Positions 34,711 to 43,470 of a DNA stretch of 64,000 nucleotides are shown here, piece after piece. The DNA comes from Streptomyces spinoverrucosus. Lineage in GTDB: Bacteria; Actinomycetota; Actinomycetes; Streptomycetales; Streptomycetaceae. Location of the stretch: positions 5,964,001 through 6,028,000 of the forward strand of contig NZ_JADPZX010000001.1 in the NCBI RefSeq assembly GCF_015712165.1, read 5' to 3'. Made by a program: the position numbers and the translations under genes. Position 1 is the stretch's first letter; each line of letters starts with the position of its first letter. The notes beneath the pieces are model-generated. The model ran no database searches and was not told the DNA's origin. It saw nothing but the letters and a program-made list of their open reading frames with translations.

Positions 34711-34844
34711 GAACGAGGCCCGGCGGCGGCGAGTCGAACGCACCGGAGTATCGTCGGTGGTTCAGCGACACGGGTACCGCGTTCGGCTCGCCCCGCTCGG
34801 GGGCATCCGCACCTGGCCGGGCTCTCGAAAAGATCGGAAAAGGC

Positions 34845-35612
34845 GTGAACGGGACGAGTTTCGGCGACTCCGCGGGGATTCCGTTCCGTCTGGTCGACAC
34901 AGGGTCTGGGACCGTACTGCTGACGGCCGAGAGAATTCTTGACTTCTTCGTCGCGCCCGACGACGAGCCTCCGCACCTGGTCACCTTCGCCGGGGTGCAC
35001 CACGTCAGTCCGGACCGCGGGAAAGCGGAGGAAGCCGAACTGCAGGTGGTCGATCACCGGGGGGAAAGGATCGGGAAGTACTACCTCGGCAGGGTCAAGG
35101 CCGCCTACGGTGAGCCGCCGGACGTGACCGGCGGGCGGCACCCGGATGTGCCGTACGACTTCTTCGGGTTCACCGAGGAGTACCCCCGGGCCGGCGAGAT
35201 CTGGCGGGAATGGGCGGACGACAGCCCGGCGGAGCGCGGTGAATGGGCCCGCCTCCCCGCCGAGTGGCACGAGAGCTGGCTGCACGTCGTGCAGACCTCG
35301 TGGTTCACGACCGGCAAGCGGGCGACCCGCTACGAAGCCGCTGAAACGGTGGTTGTGGACGGCGTCGGCATCACCGGCAGGGCCGCCTTCTACTGTGCTC
35401 TGGGAGAGGCGGTCAACGGGCCCCAGGGGTATTTCGGCTCCAACCTGGACGCCCTTTTCGACTGCCTCCGCACCGCGCGGGCGGAAGGGACCGCGCCGTT
35501 CACCCTGGTGTGGCGCGACCACTCGGCGTCCCGGGACGCGCTGGGGGCGGACTTCTTCGCCCAGGTGCTCGACGTGCTCGACGCGGGCGGCGTCGCGGTC
35601 GTCGCTGACTGA
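34845..35612 (+). CDS. Barstar-domain immunity protein
   Basis: A 255-residue protein from GTG 34845, which has a GGAAAAGG site. An in-frame TTG at 34698 overlapping the toxin gene would add 49 low-complexity residues and is less likely. The N-terminal 150 residues (FRLVDTGSGTVLLTAERILDFFV) are a domain often fused to barstar in Streptomyces. The C-terminal 90 residues are barstar-like: VVVDGVGITGRAAFYCAL, YFGSNLDALFDCL with the two Asp positions that cap the barnase active site, then FTLVWRDHS. It would neutralise the C-terminal RNase of the adjacent toxin. Confidence 0.88.
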   Translation: MNGTSFGDSAGIPFRLVDTGSGTVLLTAERILDFFVAPDDEPPHLVTFAGVHHVSPDRGKAEEAELQVVDHRGERIGKYYLGRVKAAYGEPPDVTGGRHPDVPYDFFGFTEEYPRAGEIWREWADDSPAERGEWARLPAEWHESWLHVVQTSWFTTGKRATRYEAAETVVVDGVGITGRAAFYCALGEAVNGPQGYFGSNLDALFDCLRTARAEGTAPFTLVWRDHSASRDALGADFFAQVLDVLDAGGVAVVAD

Positions 35613-35878
35613 CTCCGGCGGAACGAGCCGAGTAACCGTCCCGTCACGGGCCGATCGCAAAAAGTCACCGCACGCCCCTCGTGGCGGAGATGTGTCTTAC
35701 CCCACACTGGGTTCCGGTGCCTGAGTCCTCGGAGCGCGGCCGATCCGTCCCCCACGGGTCTCCCACCCCCGCGGTTCCCCTCATCGCGTACGGGACGGAC
35801 AGCGGCGAGGCCGCCGACTCCGCCCCCCGAGCAGCGCTGCCGTACGCCTCAGCAGCGATCACCCTGGAGGTCGCCCCC

Positions 35879-37030
35879 GTGCAGACCCAGACCCTCATCC
35901 AGACCGACGTCACCACCGCCGTCGGCCCCGACAGCACCGCGCCGGACGCGGAGACCGGCGTACTGGTGGCCGTGCCGCCGCAGAGCCGGGTCGCGCTCCA
36001 CCCTGAGACGGAGCCCCCGGCCGAACCCCCGGCCGAACCCACGGCCGAACCGCCGGCGGACGCCGTCGAGGCTCCCGAGCCCGTCGAACCGCCCGTCCCC
36101 GGCCGCGTCGACACCGGCGGCCCCTCGTCGGACCTGTTCCGCCAGTACCTGCGTGAGATCGGCCGCATCCCGCTGCTCAGCGCCGCCGAGGAGGTGGAAC
36201 TGGCCCGCCGCGTCGAGGCCGGCCTGTTCGCCGAGGAGAAGCTGAGCAACACCCCCGACCTGGACAGCCAACTCGCCCTGGACCTCGACCGGTTGGTCGT
36301 CATGGGCCGGGTGGCCAAACGCCGGCTGATCGAGGCCAACCTCCGCCTCGTCGTCTCCGTCGCCAAGCGGTACGTCGGGCGCGGCCTGACCATGCTCGAC
36401 CTGGTCCAGGAGGGCAACCTCGGCCTCATCCGCGCGGTCGAGAAGTTCGACTACGCCCGCGGCTACAAGTTCTCCACCTACGCCACCTGGTGGATCCGCC
36501 AGGCCATGTCCCGCGCCCTCGCCGACCAGGCCCGCACCATCCGCGTCCCGGTCCACGTCGTCGAGCTCATCAACCGGGTCGTCCGCGTCCAGCGCCGGAT
36601 GCTCCAGGAACGCGGCTACGAGCCGACCGCCGAGGAGGTCGCCGCTCACCTCGAACTCCCGCCCGAGCGCATCGGCGAGGTGCTGCGGCTCGCCCAGGAG
36701 CCGGTCTCCCTGCACGCCCCGGTCGGCGAGGAGGACGACGTCGCGCTGGGCGACCTGATAGAGGACGGCGACGCCGCCTCGCCCGTCGAGTCGGCCGCGT
36801 TCCTGCTGCTCAGGGAGCATCTGGAGGCCGTGCTGTCGACGCTGGGGGAGCGCGAGCGGAAGGTCGTACAGCTGCGGTACGGGCTGGTCGACGGCCGTCC
36901 CCGCACCCTGGAGGAGATCGGCCGCATCTTCGGGGTGACGCGGGAGCGGATACGGCAGATCGAGAGCAAGACCCTCAACAAGCTGCGTGACCACGCGTTC
37001 GCGGACCAGCTCAGGGGTTACTTGGACTGA
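35879..37030 (+). CDS. hrdA: Principal-like (group 2) sigma factor HrdA
   Basis: A 383-residue sigma-70. Start GTG 35879 has GGAGG 8 nt upstream and gives the MQTQTL N-terminus; the frame is open to 35681 but those residues look non-coding. After a Pro/Glu-rich region with tandem AEPPAEP units come region 1.2 ([18 protein letters not shown]), region 2 ([36 protein letters not shown]), region 3, and region 4 with [20 protein letters not shown]. Identity as HrdA rests on length and the dnaG neighbourhood. Its 266-bp upstream region (35613-35878) holds its promoter; no clear -35/-10 could be assigned. Confidence 0.88.
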   Translation: MQTQTLIQTDVTTAVGPDSTAPDAETGVLVAVPPQSRVALHPETEPPAEPPAEPTAEPPADAVEAPEPVEPPVPGRVDTGGPSSDLFRQYLREIGRIPLLSAAEEVELARRVEAGLFAEEKLSNTPDLDSQLALDLDRLVVMGRVAKRRLIEANLRLVVSVAKRYVGRGLTMLDLVQEGNLGLIRAVEKFDYARGYKFSTYATWWIRQAMSRALADQARTIRVPVHVVELINRVVRVQRRMLQERGYEPTAEEVAAHLELPPERIGEVLRLAQEPVSLHAPVGEEDDVALGDLIEDGDAASPVESAAFLLLREHLEAVLSTLGERERKVVQLRYGLVDGRPRTLEEIGRIFGVTRERIRQIESKTLNKLRDHAFADQLRGYLD

Positions 37031-37036
37031 GGCGCC

Positions 37037-37071
37037 GGGTGCCGCTGCGGTCGCGCGCCGCAGCGGCACCC
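37037..37071. terminator. Bidirectional terminator between hrdA and the ABC exporter
   Basis: A perfect 14-bp inverted repeat (37037-37050 with 37058-37071) and a 7-nt loop lie between convergent stop codons. Confidence 0.85.
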
Positions 37072-37088
37072 CGACGCCGGGACACCCC

Positions 37089-39017
37089 TCAGTCCACCTC
37101 GGCCACCGCCTGCGCGAACTGCGCCTTGTACAGCCGTGCATACGCCCCGTCGGCCGCCAACAGCTCGCTGTGCGCGCCCTGTTCCACGATCGCCCCGTTC
37201 TCCATCACCAGAATCGTGTCCGCGTCCCGGATGGTCGACAGCCGGTGAGCGATGACGAACGACGTCCGGCCGTGCTGGAGTTTGGCCATCGCCTTCTGGA
37301 TCAGCACCTCGGTGCGGGTGTCCACCGACGACGTCGCCTCGTCCAGCACCAGGATCACCGGGTCGGACAGGAACGCCCGCGCGATGGTGATGAGCTGCTT
37401 CTCACCGGCGCTGACGCCGGCCCCCTCGTCGTCGATCACGGTGTCGTAGCCGTCGGGCAGCGTACGGATGAACCGGTCCGCGTGCGCCGCCCGCGCCGCC
37501 TCCTCGATCTCCCCGCGGGTGACCTCCCGCGCGGCCCCGTACGCGATGTTCTCGGCGATCGTCCCGCCGAACAGCCAGGTGTCCTGCAGCACCATCCCGA
37601 TCCCGGAGCGCAGTTCGTCGCGGGACATCTTCGCGATGTCCACCCCGTCGAGCGTGATCCGCCCGCCGGACACGTCGTAGAACCGCATCAGCAGATTGAC
37701 CAGCGTGGTCTTCCCGGCGCCGGTCGGCCCGACGATGGCGACCGTCTGCCCCGGCTGCACCGTCAGCGACAGGTCCTCGATCAGCGGCTTCTCCGGGTCG
37801 TACCGGAAGGACACCCCCTCCAGCGCCACCCGCCCGCGCAGCTCCTCGGGCCGCAGCCCCGGCACCGGATCCGCCGACTGCTCCTCCGCGTCGAGGAGTT
37901 CGAAGATCCGCTCGGCGGAGGCGACCCCGGACTGCACCAGGTTGGCCATCGAGGCGATCTGCGTCAGCGGCATCGAGAACTGCCGCGAGTACTGGATGAA
38001 GGCCTGTACGTCACCGATCGACAGCGACCCGGACGCCACCCGCAGCCCACCGACCACCGCGACGAGCACGTAGTTCAGGTTCGACACGAACATCATCAGC
38101 GGCTGCATGATCCCGCTGTTGAACTGCGCCCTGAACCCCGCCTCGTACAGCGCCTCGTTCTGCTCGGCGAACTGCCGCGCCGACTCCTCCTGCCGCCCGA
38201 ACACCTTCACCAGCGTGTGCCCGGTGTACATCTCCTCGATGTGCGCGTTGAGCTTGCCGGTCGTCCGCCACTGCTGCACGAAGTGCGGCTGCGACCGCTT
38301 CCCCACGAACGTCGCCACGTACAGCGACAGCGGCACCGTCACCAGCGCCACCAGCGCCAGGATCCAGGACACCCAGAACATCATCGCCAGCACACCGATG
38401 ATGGTCAGCAGTGAGTTGATCAGCTGGCCCATGGACTGCTGGAGCGTCTGGCCGATGTTGTCGATGTCGTTCGTCGCCCGGCTCAGCACCTCACCGCGCT
38501 GCCGCTTGTCGAAGTACGACAGCGGCAGCCGCGACAGCTTCGTCTGCACGTCCTCGCGCATCCGGTACATGGTCCGGTTGACGGCCCGGTTCACCAGCCG
38601 CGTCGCCACCGCCATCAGCAGCCCGGCGACGACGAACACGACGAGCGCGAGCAGCAGTACGTTCCCCACCGCGCCGAAGTCGATGCCGTGGCCGGGCGTG
38701 AAGTCCGTACTGCGGAGCATGTCGGCGATGTCACCGTCGCCGCGCTCGCGCATGGCGTCGAGGACCTGCTCCTTGCTCTGCCCGGTCGGCATCTCCCGCC
38801 CGATGATGCCGGCGAACACCAGGTCGGTCGCCTCGCCGAGGATCTTCGGCCCGATCACCGACAGGCCCACGCTGACGAGCACGCACAACAGCAGCGCGTA
38901 GATGGTCAGCTGCTCCGGCCGGAACTGCGCGACGAGCCGACGGCCCGACACCTTGAAGTCCAGCGAGCGGTGTTCGGGGCCGGTCCCGGCCATCATCCGC
39001 CCCATGGGACCGGCCAT
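37089..39017 (-). CDS. ABC exporter half-transporter (second subunit of a heterodimer)
   Basis: A 642-residue type IV exporter subunit with six hydrophobic helices in residues about 30-340 and a C-terminal nucleotide-binding domain. It has Walker A GPTGAGKTT, a modified signature (GVSAGEKQLITIARAF instead of LSGGQ), Walker B VILVLDEATSSVD with the catalytic Glu, and the switch His in IAHRLST. The start overlaps the stop of the preceding gene (TGATG at 39015-39019), and GGAGG precedes it. It pairs with the upstream subunit to export lipids, peptides or drugs; the substrate is unknown. Confidence 0.92.
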   Translation of the reverse strand: MAGPMGRMMAGTGPEHRSLDFKVSGRRLVAQFRPEQLTIYALLLCVLVSVGLSVIGPKILGEATDLVFAGIIGREMPTGQSKEQVLDAMRERGDGDIADMLRSTDFTPGHGIDFGAVGNVLLLALVVFVVAGLLMAVATRLVNRAVNRTMYRMREDVQTKLSRLPLSYFDKRQRGEVLSRATNDIDNIGQTLQQSMGQLINSLLTIIGVLAMMFWVSWILALVALVTVPLSLYVATFVGKRSQPHFVQQWRTTGKLNAHIEEMYTGHTLVKVFGRQEESARQFAEQNEALYEAGFRAQFNSGIMQPLMMFVSNLNYVLVAVVGGLRVASGSLSIGDVQAFIQYSRQFSMPLTQIASMANLVQSGVASAERIFELLDAEEQSADPVPGLRPEELRGRVALEGVSFRYDPEKPLIEDLSLTVQPGQTVAIVGPTGAGKTTLVNLLMRFYDVSGGRITLDGVDIAKMSRDELRSGIGMVLQDTWLFGGTIAENIAYGAAREVTRGEIEEAARAAHADRFIRTLPDGYDTVIDDEGAGVSAGEKQLITIARAFLSDPVILVLDEATSSVDTRTEVLIQKAMAKLQHGRTSFVIAHRLSTIRDADTILVMENGAIVEQGAHSELLAADGAYARLYKAQFAQAVAEVD

Positions 39018-40750
39018 CAGGCAGCCTCCGCTTCCGTCAGCTGGGAGAGCACGATCTCCCGGTAGGTCTCGTTGTCCGCCATCAGCTCCTGGTGCCGGCC
39101 GGTGCCGACCACCCGGCCCTCGTCGAGGACGACGATCCGGTCGGCGTCCCGGATGGTCGCCACCCGCTGGGCGACGATCACGACGGTCGCCTCGGCGGTC
39201 TCGCGGGCGAGCGCGGCGCGCAGGGCGGCGTCCGTGGCGTAGTCGAGGGCGGAGAAGGAGTCGTCGAAGAGGTAGATCTCGGGCCGCTGCACCAGCGTCC
39301 GCGCGATCGCGAGCCGCTGCCGCTGACCGCCGGAGACATTGGTGCCTCCCTGCGCGATCGGCGCGTCCAGCCCGCCCTCCAGCCGCTCCACGAAGGGCTT
39401 GGCCTGCGCCACCTCCAGCGCGTGCCACAGCTCCTCGTCGCTCGCGTCCGGGTTGCCGTACCGCAGGTTGGTGGCGACCGTGCCCGCGAAGAGGTACGGC
39501 TTCTGCGGCACCAGTCCGACGGTCCTGGCCAGCACCTGCGGATCGATCGTCCCGACGTCCACCCCGTCGACCAGCACCTCCCCGTCCGTCGCGTCGAACA
39601 GCCGTGGCACCAGCCCCAGCAGCGTGGACTTGCCGCTGCCGGTCGAGCCGATCACGGCGGTCGTCTCACCCGGCCGCGCGAGAAGATCGATCCCCTTCAG
39701 CACCGGCTCCTCGGCACCCGGGTAGCGGAACCCGGCCGCACGGATCTCCAGATGCCCGTGCCGGCGCAGCTCCCGGACGGGGTCGACCGGCGGGACCACG
39801 CTCGACGACGTCTCAAGCACCTCCTGGATCCGCTCGGCGCACACCTCCGCGCGCGGCACCATCATGAACATGAAGGTGGCCATCATCACGGCCATCACGA
39901 TCTGCATCAGATAGGCGAGATACGCCGTCAGATCGCCGATCTGCATCCCACCGCTGTCGATCCGGTGCGCGCCGAACCACACCACCGCGATCGACGACAG
40001 GTTCACCACCGTCATCACGATGGGGAACATCAGCGCGAGCAGCTTGCCGGTGCCCAACGACACCTCGGTCAGGTCGGTGTTCGCCTGCCGGAAGCGGTGC
40101 TGCTCGTACTCGTCCCGCACGAAGGCCCGGATCACCCGGTTGCCGGTGATCTGCTCGCGCAGCACCCGGTTCACCGTGTCCAGGCGCTCCTGCATGGACC
40201 GGAACAGCGGCCGCAGCCGCCGTACGATCAAGGTCACACTCAGGCCCAGCACGGGCACCACGGCGACCAGCACCCCGGACAGCGGCACGTCCAGGCCGAG
40301 CGCCAGCACGATCCCGCCGACGCACATGATCGGCGCCGACGCCATCAGCGTGAACGTCATCAGGGCCAGCATCTGGATCTGCTGGACGTCGTTCGTGGTC
40401 CGCGTGATCAGCGACGGCGCGCCGAAGTGGCCGACCTCGCGTGCGGAGAACGACTGCACCCGGTCGAAGACGGCGGCCCGCACGTCCCGGCCGAGCGCCC
40501 CGGCGGTGCGGGCGCCGTAGTAGACGGCGCCGATGTTGCACACCACCTGCGCCAGCGAGATGCCGATCATCAGGGCACCGAAGGACAGGATGTAATCGGT
40601 GTCACCGTTGATGACACCGTTGTCGATGATGTCGGCGTTCAGCGTGGGCAGGTAGAGGGTGGCGCAGGTCTGCAGGAACTGCAGCAGCACCAGGAAGGCG
40701 ATGGGTCTTTTGTAGGGCCTGAGATAGGTCCGCAGAAGTCGTATGAGCAC
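39017..40750 (-). CDS. ABC exporter half-transporter (first subunit of a heterodimer)
   Basis: A 577-residue half-transporter starting at GTG 40750; the longer frame to 40813 is not supported. Six membrane helices are followed by an ATPase domain with Walker A GSTGSGKSTLL, a canonical signature NVSGGQRQRLAIA, and Walker B IYLFDDSFSALD in which the catalytic Glu is Asp. The H-loop is IVAQRVAT, with Gln replacing His. The partner has the intact Walker B Glu but a degenerate signature, so the dimer has one consensus and one degenerate ATP site, as in TM287/288-like exporters. Confidence 0.92.
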   Translation of the reverse strand: MLIRLLRTYLRPYKRPIAFLVLLQFLQTCATLYLPTLNADIIDNGVINGDTDYILSFGALMIGISLAQVVCNIGAVYYGARTAGALGRDVRAAVFDRVQSFSAREVGHFGAPSLITRTTNDVQQIQMLALMTFTLMASAPIMCVGGIVLALGLDVPLSGVLVAVVPVLGLSVTLIVRRLRPLFRSMQERLDTVNRVLREQITGNRVIRAFVRDEYEQHRFRQANTDLTEVSLGTGKLLALMFPIVMTVVNLSSIAVVWFGAHRIDSGGMQIGDLTAYLAYLMQIVMAVMMATFMFMMVPRAEVCAERIQEVLETSSSVVPPVDPVRELRRHGHLEIRAAGFRYPGAEEPVLKGIDLLARPGETTAVIGSTGSGKSTLLGLVPRLFDATDGEVLVDGVDVGTIDPQVLARTVGLVPQKPYLFAGTVATNLRYGNPDASDEELWHALEVAQAKPFVERLEGGLDAPIAQGGTNVSGGQRQRLAIARTLVQRPEIYLFDDSFSALDYATDAALRAALARETAEATVVIVAQRVATIRDADRIVVLDEGRVVGTGRHQELMADNETYREIVLSQLTEAEAA

Positions 40751-40856
40751 GCTTGTCTCTCGGAGTCGGCGGTAGGGGCCGAATGGTTGCCCCTGGCCCC
40801 TATCGTCGAACACTCCACCCGCGTTACCTCAACCGATTAACCCAACGGATCGGGCG

Positions 40857-42311
40857 CTACGACCGAAACGCCCCCGGATGGGTCTGCTCCCGCACCGACA
40901 CGAACTGCTGCCGCACCGCCTGCCCCACCGCCAGCTCCTCACCGGGTTCGAGCACCTGCGCGACCGCCCCCTGCCAGACCGGCGGAGTACGCGGATCGAG
41001 GCTCCCCTGGGACACCCCGAGCGCCCAGGCCGCCTGCCGGGCCGCCCCGATCGCCGCGTAGTCCGCGGGCTGCGGTACGACGACCTGCGCCCCGAACAGT
41101 GAGGGCGCCGACGCCTGCACGGCCGGCAGCTCGGCCGCCGCACCCAGCAGGAAGACCCGCCGCACCTCGACCCCCCGCCCGCGCAGCACGTCGAGCGCGT
41201 CCGCGAGCCCGCAGAGCATGCCCTCGAAAGCCGCCCGCGCCAGATGCTCCGCCTTCATCGACTCCCGCCGCAGCCCCGTCAACGTCCCCGCGGTGTGCGG
41301 CAGCGCGGGCGTCCGCTCACCCTCCAGATACGGCAGCAGCACGAGGCCGTGCGAGCCCGGCGTCGACTTCATCGCCAGGTCGGACAGGCTCTCCAGGTCG
41401 GGCAGCCCGAGCAGCTCGGCGGTGCCGCGCAGGGTGCGCACCGCGTTCAGGGTGGTGACGACCGGCAGGTGCATGCCGGTGGCGTCGGCGAGGGAGGTGA
41501 TCATCCCGGTGCCGTCCTGCAGCGCCTCGGGGTGCACGGCCATCACTGACCCGGAAGCGCCCAGGGAGACGACCGCGTCCCCGAAGCCCAGGCCCAGCCC
41601 GAACGCGGCGGCCATGGTCTCGCCGGTCCCGGCGGAGATCAACAGCCCCTCCGGCGTCGTACCGGCCGCGTCGGACGGCCCGATCACCTCGGGCAGCATG
41701 ACCTGGTGACCGAGCGCCAGCTCGACCAGGTCGGGCCGGTAGGCGCCGGTGGCGGCGGACCAGTACCCGGTCCCCGAGGCCCCGCCCCGATCGGTGGTGC
41801 GCCGCACCGGCCGGCCCAGCAACTGCCACACCAGCCAGTCGTGTGCCTGCATCAGCACGGCGATCCGCGCCGCGTTCTCGGGCTCGTTCTTGGCCAGCCA
41901 GCGCAACTTGGTCACCGGCTGGGCGGCCTGCGGCACACAGCCCACGGCCTGCGCCCAAGCCTCACGCCCGCCCAGCGCGTCGATCAGATCCGCCGCCGCG
42001 ACCTGCGCCCGCTTGTCCGCGCCGACCAGCGCGGGCCGCACGGTGCCGCCCTGCGCGTCCAGCGGCACGACGGCGTTCGCTTGCGCGGACACCCCGATGG
42101 CCTGCACACCTTCCAGCAGCCCACCGCCGGCCGCCTCGCCCAGGGACAGCAGCCAGGCCTGCGGATCGAGGTCGCTGGGACGACCGCCGCCCTCGGGAGT
42201 CTCCACCGGGTGCGGGGCATAGCCCTGCCTGAGTACGGCTCCCGTGTCCGCGTCGCAGACGACGATACGAGTGAAATCGGGCGAACTGTCCAGCCCGGCG
42301 ACTATCCCCAT
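40857..42311 (-). CDS. xylB: FGGY-family carbohydrate kinase, xylulokinase-like
   Basis: A 484-residue sugar kinase with the two actin-like domains. The N-terminus has VAGLDSSPDFTRIVVCDADTG (ATP phosphate loop), SAQANAVVPLDAQGG and LRWLAKNEPENAARI. The C-terminal half has VSLGASGSVMAVHPEAL, LLPYLEGERTPALPHTAG and AAFEGMLCGLADALDVLRG, typical of xylulokinases. It would phosphorylate D-xylulose or a related ketose using ATP in the cytoplasm. It stands alone here without xylose isomerase, so the sugar is not certain. Confidence 0.85.
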   Translation of the reverse strand: MGIVAGLDSSPDFTRIVVCDADTGAVLRQGYAPHPVETPEGGGRPSDLDPQAWLLSLGEAAGGGLLEGVQAIGVSAQANAVVPLDAQGGTVRPALVGADKRAQVAAADLIDALGGREAWAQAVGCVPQAAQPVTKLRWLAKNEPENAARIAVLMQAHDWLVWQLLGRPVRRTTDRGGASGTGYWSAATGAYRPDLVELALGHQVMLPEVIGPSDAAGTTPEGLLISAGTGETMAAAFGLGLGFGDAVVSLGASGSVMAVHPEALQDGTGMITSLADATGMHLPVVTTLNAVRTLRGTAELLGLPDLESLSDLAMKSTPGSHGLVLLPYLEGERTPALPHTAGTLTGLRRESMKAEHLARAAFEGMLCGLADALDVLRGRGVEVRRVFLLGAAAELPAVQASAPSLFGAQVVVPQPADYAAIGAARQAAWALGVSQGSLDPRTPPVWQGAVAQVLEPGEELAVGQAVRQQFVSVREQTHPGAFRS

Positions 42312-42379
42312 GCCTCAAATTCTGCCGTAGCGCTGCGCTTGCTTGGGCCGTGGGCGCAGTGGGGGTGCGTGTGGGTTTT

Positions 42380-42435
42380 CGGGTGCGGGTCGTGGGGGCT
42401 GGTCGCGGCCACGCGGCGGAGCCGCATATCGCTAC
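42380..42435 (-). repeat. Dispersed intergenic repeat, copy 2 (inverted relative to copy 1)
   Basis: On the minus strand it begins GTAGCGATATGCGGC, then GCGGCTCCGCCGC and CGACCAGCCCCC, matching 25847-25903 at most positions. It starts within the stop codon of the small membrane-protein gene and lies upstream of the sugar-kinase gene. Confidence 0.75.
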
Positions 42436-42737
42436 GTGTTGCTGGTGCCCCAGTCGTCCTCGGGGGTGCCGTTGATGTTGCGGTCGCGCAGGGAGCGGAC
42501 GCGGTGGGCGACCGAGTCGGGCATGTGGTCGCCGACCTTCGTACTCACCGTGTGGTACGCCTTGCCGGCGAACTGGCGGCCCTGCAGGGCGGCCGTCTCG
42601 GCGGTGTTGCGGACGGCGGGGTTCTGCGCGACCTGACGCGCGGCCTTCCTCAGCTGCTCGTAACGCTCGCGTCCGGCTCGTGTGCCCAGCACGTAACCCA
42701 CGGCGAGTCCGACGATGAACGTGAGCCGGTAACGCAT
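42432..42737 (-). CDS. Small YtxH-like membrane protein
   Basis: A 101-residue protein with one N-terminal hydrophobic helix (LTFIVGLAVGYVLG) followed by TRAGRERYEQLRKAARQVAQ, the basic amphipathic pattern of YtxH-type proteins, and a soluble helical tail. The ATG at 42737 is preceded by GGAAGGG at 8 nt; a GTG at 42746 is too close to that site. The function is unknown, and relatives are small stress or envelope proteins. The stop codon lies inside the dispersed repeat. Confidence 0.75.
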   Translation of the reverse strand: MRYRLTFIVGLAVGYVLGTRAGRERYEQLRKAARQVAQNPAVRNTAETAALQGRQFAGKAYHTVSTKVGDHMPDSVAHRVRSLRDRNINGTPEDDWGTSNT

Positions 42738-42895
42738 GGCGGCCACCCTTCCCTTGCGTAGGTCCTCTGGCGCGGCCTGGGGCCGGGGAGTACCGATTGG
42801 CGGAGCACCCCCCTGCTTGCGCTAATGTATGTGTCGCAGCGAGCGCGCGCCCTCTGGCGAATACCCAGGTAGGTGCGTTCGATGCAACGAGGCAT

Positions 42896-42968
42896 TCCTC
42901 CGTAGCTCAATTGGCAGAGCAGCCGGCTGTTAACCGGCAGGTTACTGGTTCGAGTCCAGTCGGGGGAG
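42896..42968 (+). tRNA. tRNA-Asn (GTT), copy 1
   Basis: A 73-nt cloverleaf. The acceptor stem TCCTCCG pairs with CGGGGGA, the D-arm contains GCTCAATTGGCAGAGC, the anticodon loop CTGTTAA carries anticodon GTT, and the T-arm is CTGGTTCGAGTCCAG. The discriminator is G and CCA is not encoded. It is identical to copy 2, which lies 78 bp downstream. Confidence 0.95.
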
Positions 42969-42973
42969 CTCGG

Positions 42974-43046
42974 TCCTCCGTAGCTCAATTGGCAGAGCAG
43001 CCGGCTGTTAACCGGCAGGTTACTGGTTCGAGTCCAGTCGGGGGAG
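42974..43046 (+). tRNA. tRNA-Asn (GTT), copy 2
   Basis: Identical in sequence to the preceding tRNA gene, offset by exactly 78 bp with a 5-nt linker. The two genes form one transcript that ends at the hairpin at 43058. Confidence 0.95.
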
Positions 43047-43057
43047 CAGCCTGAACG

Positions 43058-43080
43058 AGGACCCCGCAGGGGTCCTTTTT
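43058..43080 (+). terminator. Rho-independent terminator of the tRNA-Asn pair
   Basis: AGGACCCC-GCA-GGGGTCCT stem followed by a TTTTT run, 11 nt after the second tRNA. Confidence 0.9.
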
Positions 43081-43184
43081 CATGTCCGGTGGAACCGCCG
43101 GGGGCGCGGGGGAGTCCTCAAGGTCGTGCGTGGCCGACCAGCCGGAGCAGGAGATCGTATGAGCGGCTATGCTGCGGCAGACGG

Positions 43185-43202
43185 CGCGCACAAATGTGCG
43201 CG
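43185..43202. promoter_or_regulatory. Inverted repeat upstream of the CAT tRNA
   Basis: CGCGCACA-AA-TGTGCGCG, an 8-bp stem with a 2-nt centre, ends 12 nt before the tRNA. It lies downstream of a TATGCT -10-like hexamer (about 43168) and so falls in the 5' leader of the precursor. Confidence 0.4.
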
Positions 43203-43214
43203 ACACGCCGCTAT

Positions 43215-43291
43215 GGGGCGGTAGCTCAGCCGGTTAGAGCAGCGGACTCATAATCCGTCGGCCGTGGGTTCGAGTCCCACCCGCCCCACCA
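43215..43291 (+). tRNA. tRNA with CAT anticodon (elongator Met, or Ile2)
   Basis: The acceptor stem GGGGCGG pairs with CCGCCCC, the D-arm contains GCTCAGCCGGTTAGAGC, the anticodon loop CTCATAA carries anticodon CAT, and the T-arm is GTGGGTTCGAGTCCCAC. The discriminator is A and CCA is encoded (43289-43291). It is not initiator tRNA, since it has a normal first base pair. Elongator Met and lysidine-modified Ile2 cannot be separated with confidence by eye. It marks the left edge of the accessory region. Confidence 0.9.
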
Positions 43292-43336
43292 AGCAGCTTC
43301 GGTGCAGGAACGTTTTCACCTGCGGTGGCGTCTCCG

Positions 43337-43360
43337 CCCCCTCCGAGCGGAGGGGGTTTT
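43337..43360 (+). terminator. Terminator of the CAT tRNA
   Basis: Perfect CCCCCTCCG-AG-CGGAGGGGG stem followed by TTTT, 46 nt after the tRNA. Confidence 0.85.
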
Positions 43361-43428
43361 GTCGTCTCCGGAGATCCTTAGCTCAGCCGAAGCTCAACCG
43401 AAGTGCATACGATCAAGACATGAAGCGG

Positions 43429-43461
43429 GCCCCGGCCGGCGTCGGGGGCGCCGGCCGGGGC
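43429..43461 (-). terminator. Terminator downstream of the methyltransferase pseudogene
   Basis: A perfect 13-bp inverted repeat (43429-43441 with 43449-43461) and a 7-nt loop lie 10 bp after the stop codon. Confidence 0.75.
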
Positions 43462-43470
43462 CGCGGTCTC

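Noticed and set aside
30730..34743. A 1337-residue minus-strand open frame opposite the toxin gene
   Set aside because: It is Gly/Arg/Leu-rich low complexity caused by the alanine-codon-rich toxin gene on the other strand, with no recognisable domain.
34698..34844. N-terminal extension of the barstar protein starting at a TTG inside the toxin gene
   Set aside because: It is low-complexity, and a GTG with a good GGAAAAGG site starts at 34845 just before the conserved domain.
43047..43214. Integrase or transposase traces near the tRNA cluster
   Set aside because: Only a terminator and the tRNA leader are visible; no recombinase motifs or terminal inverted repeats were found anywhere in the window.
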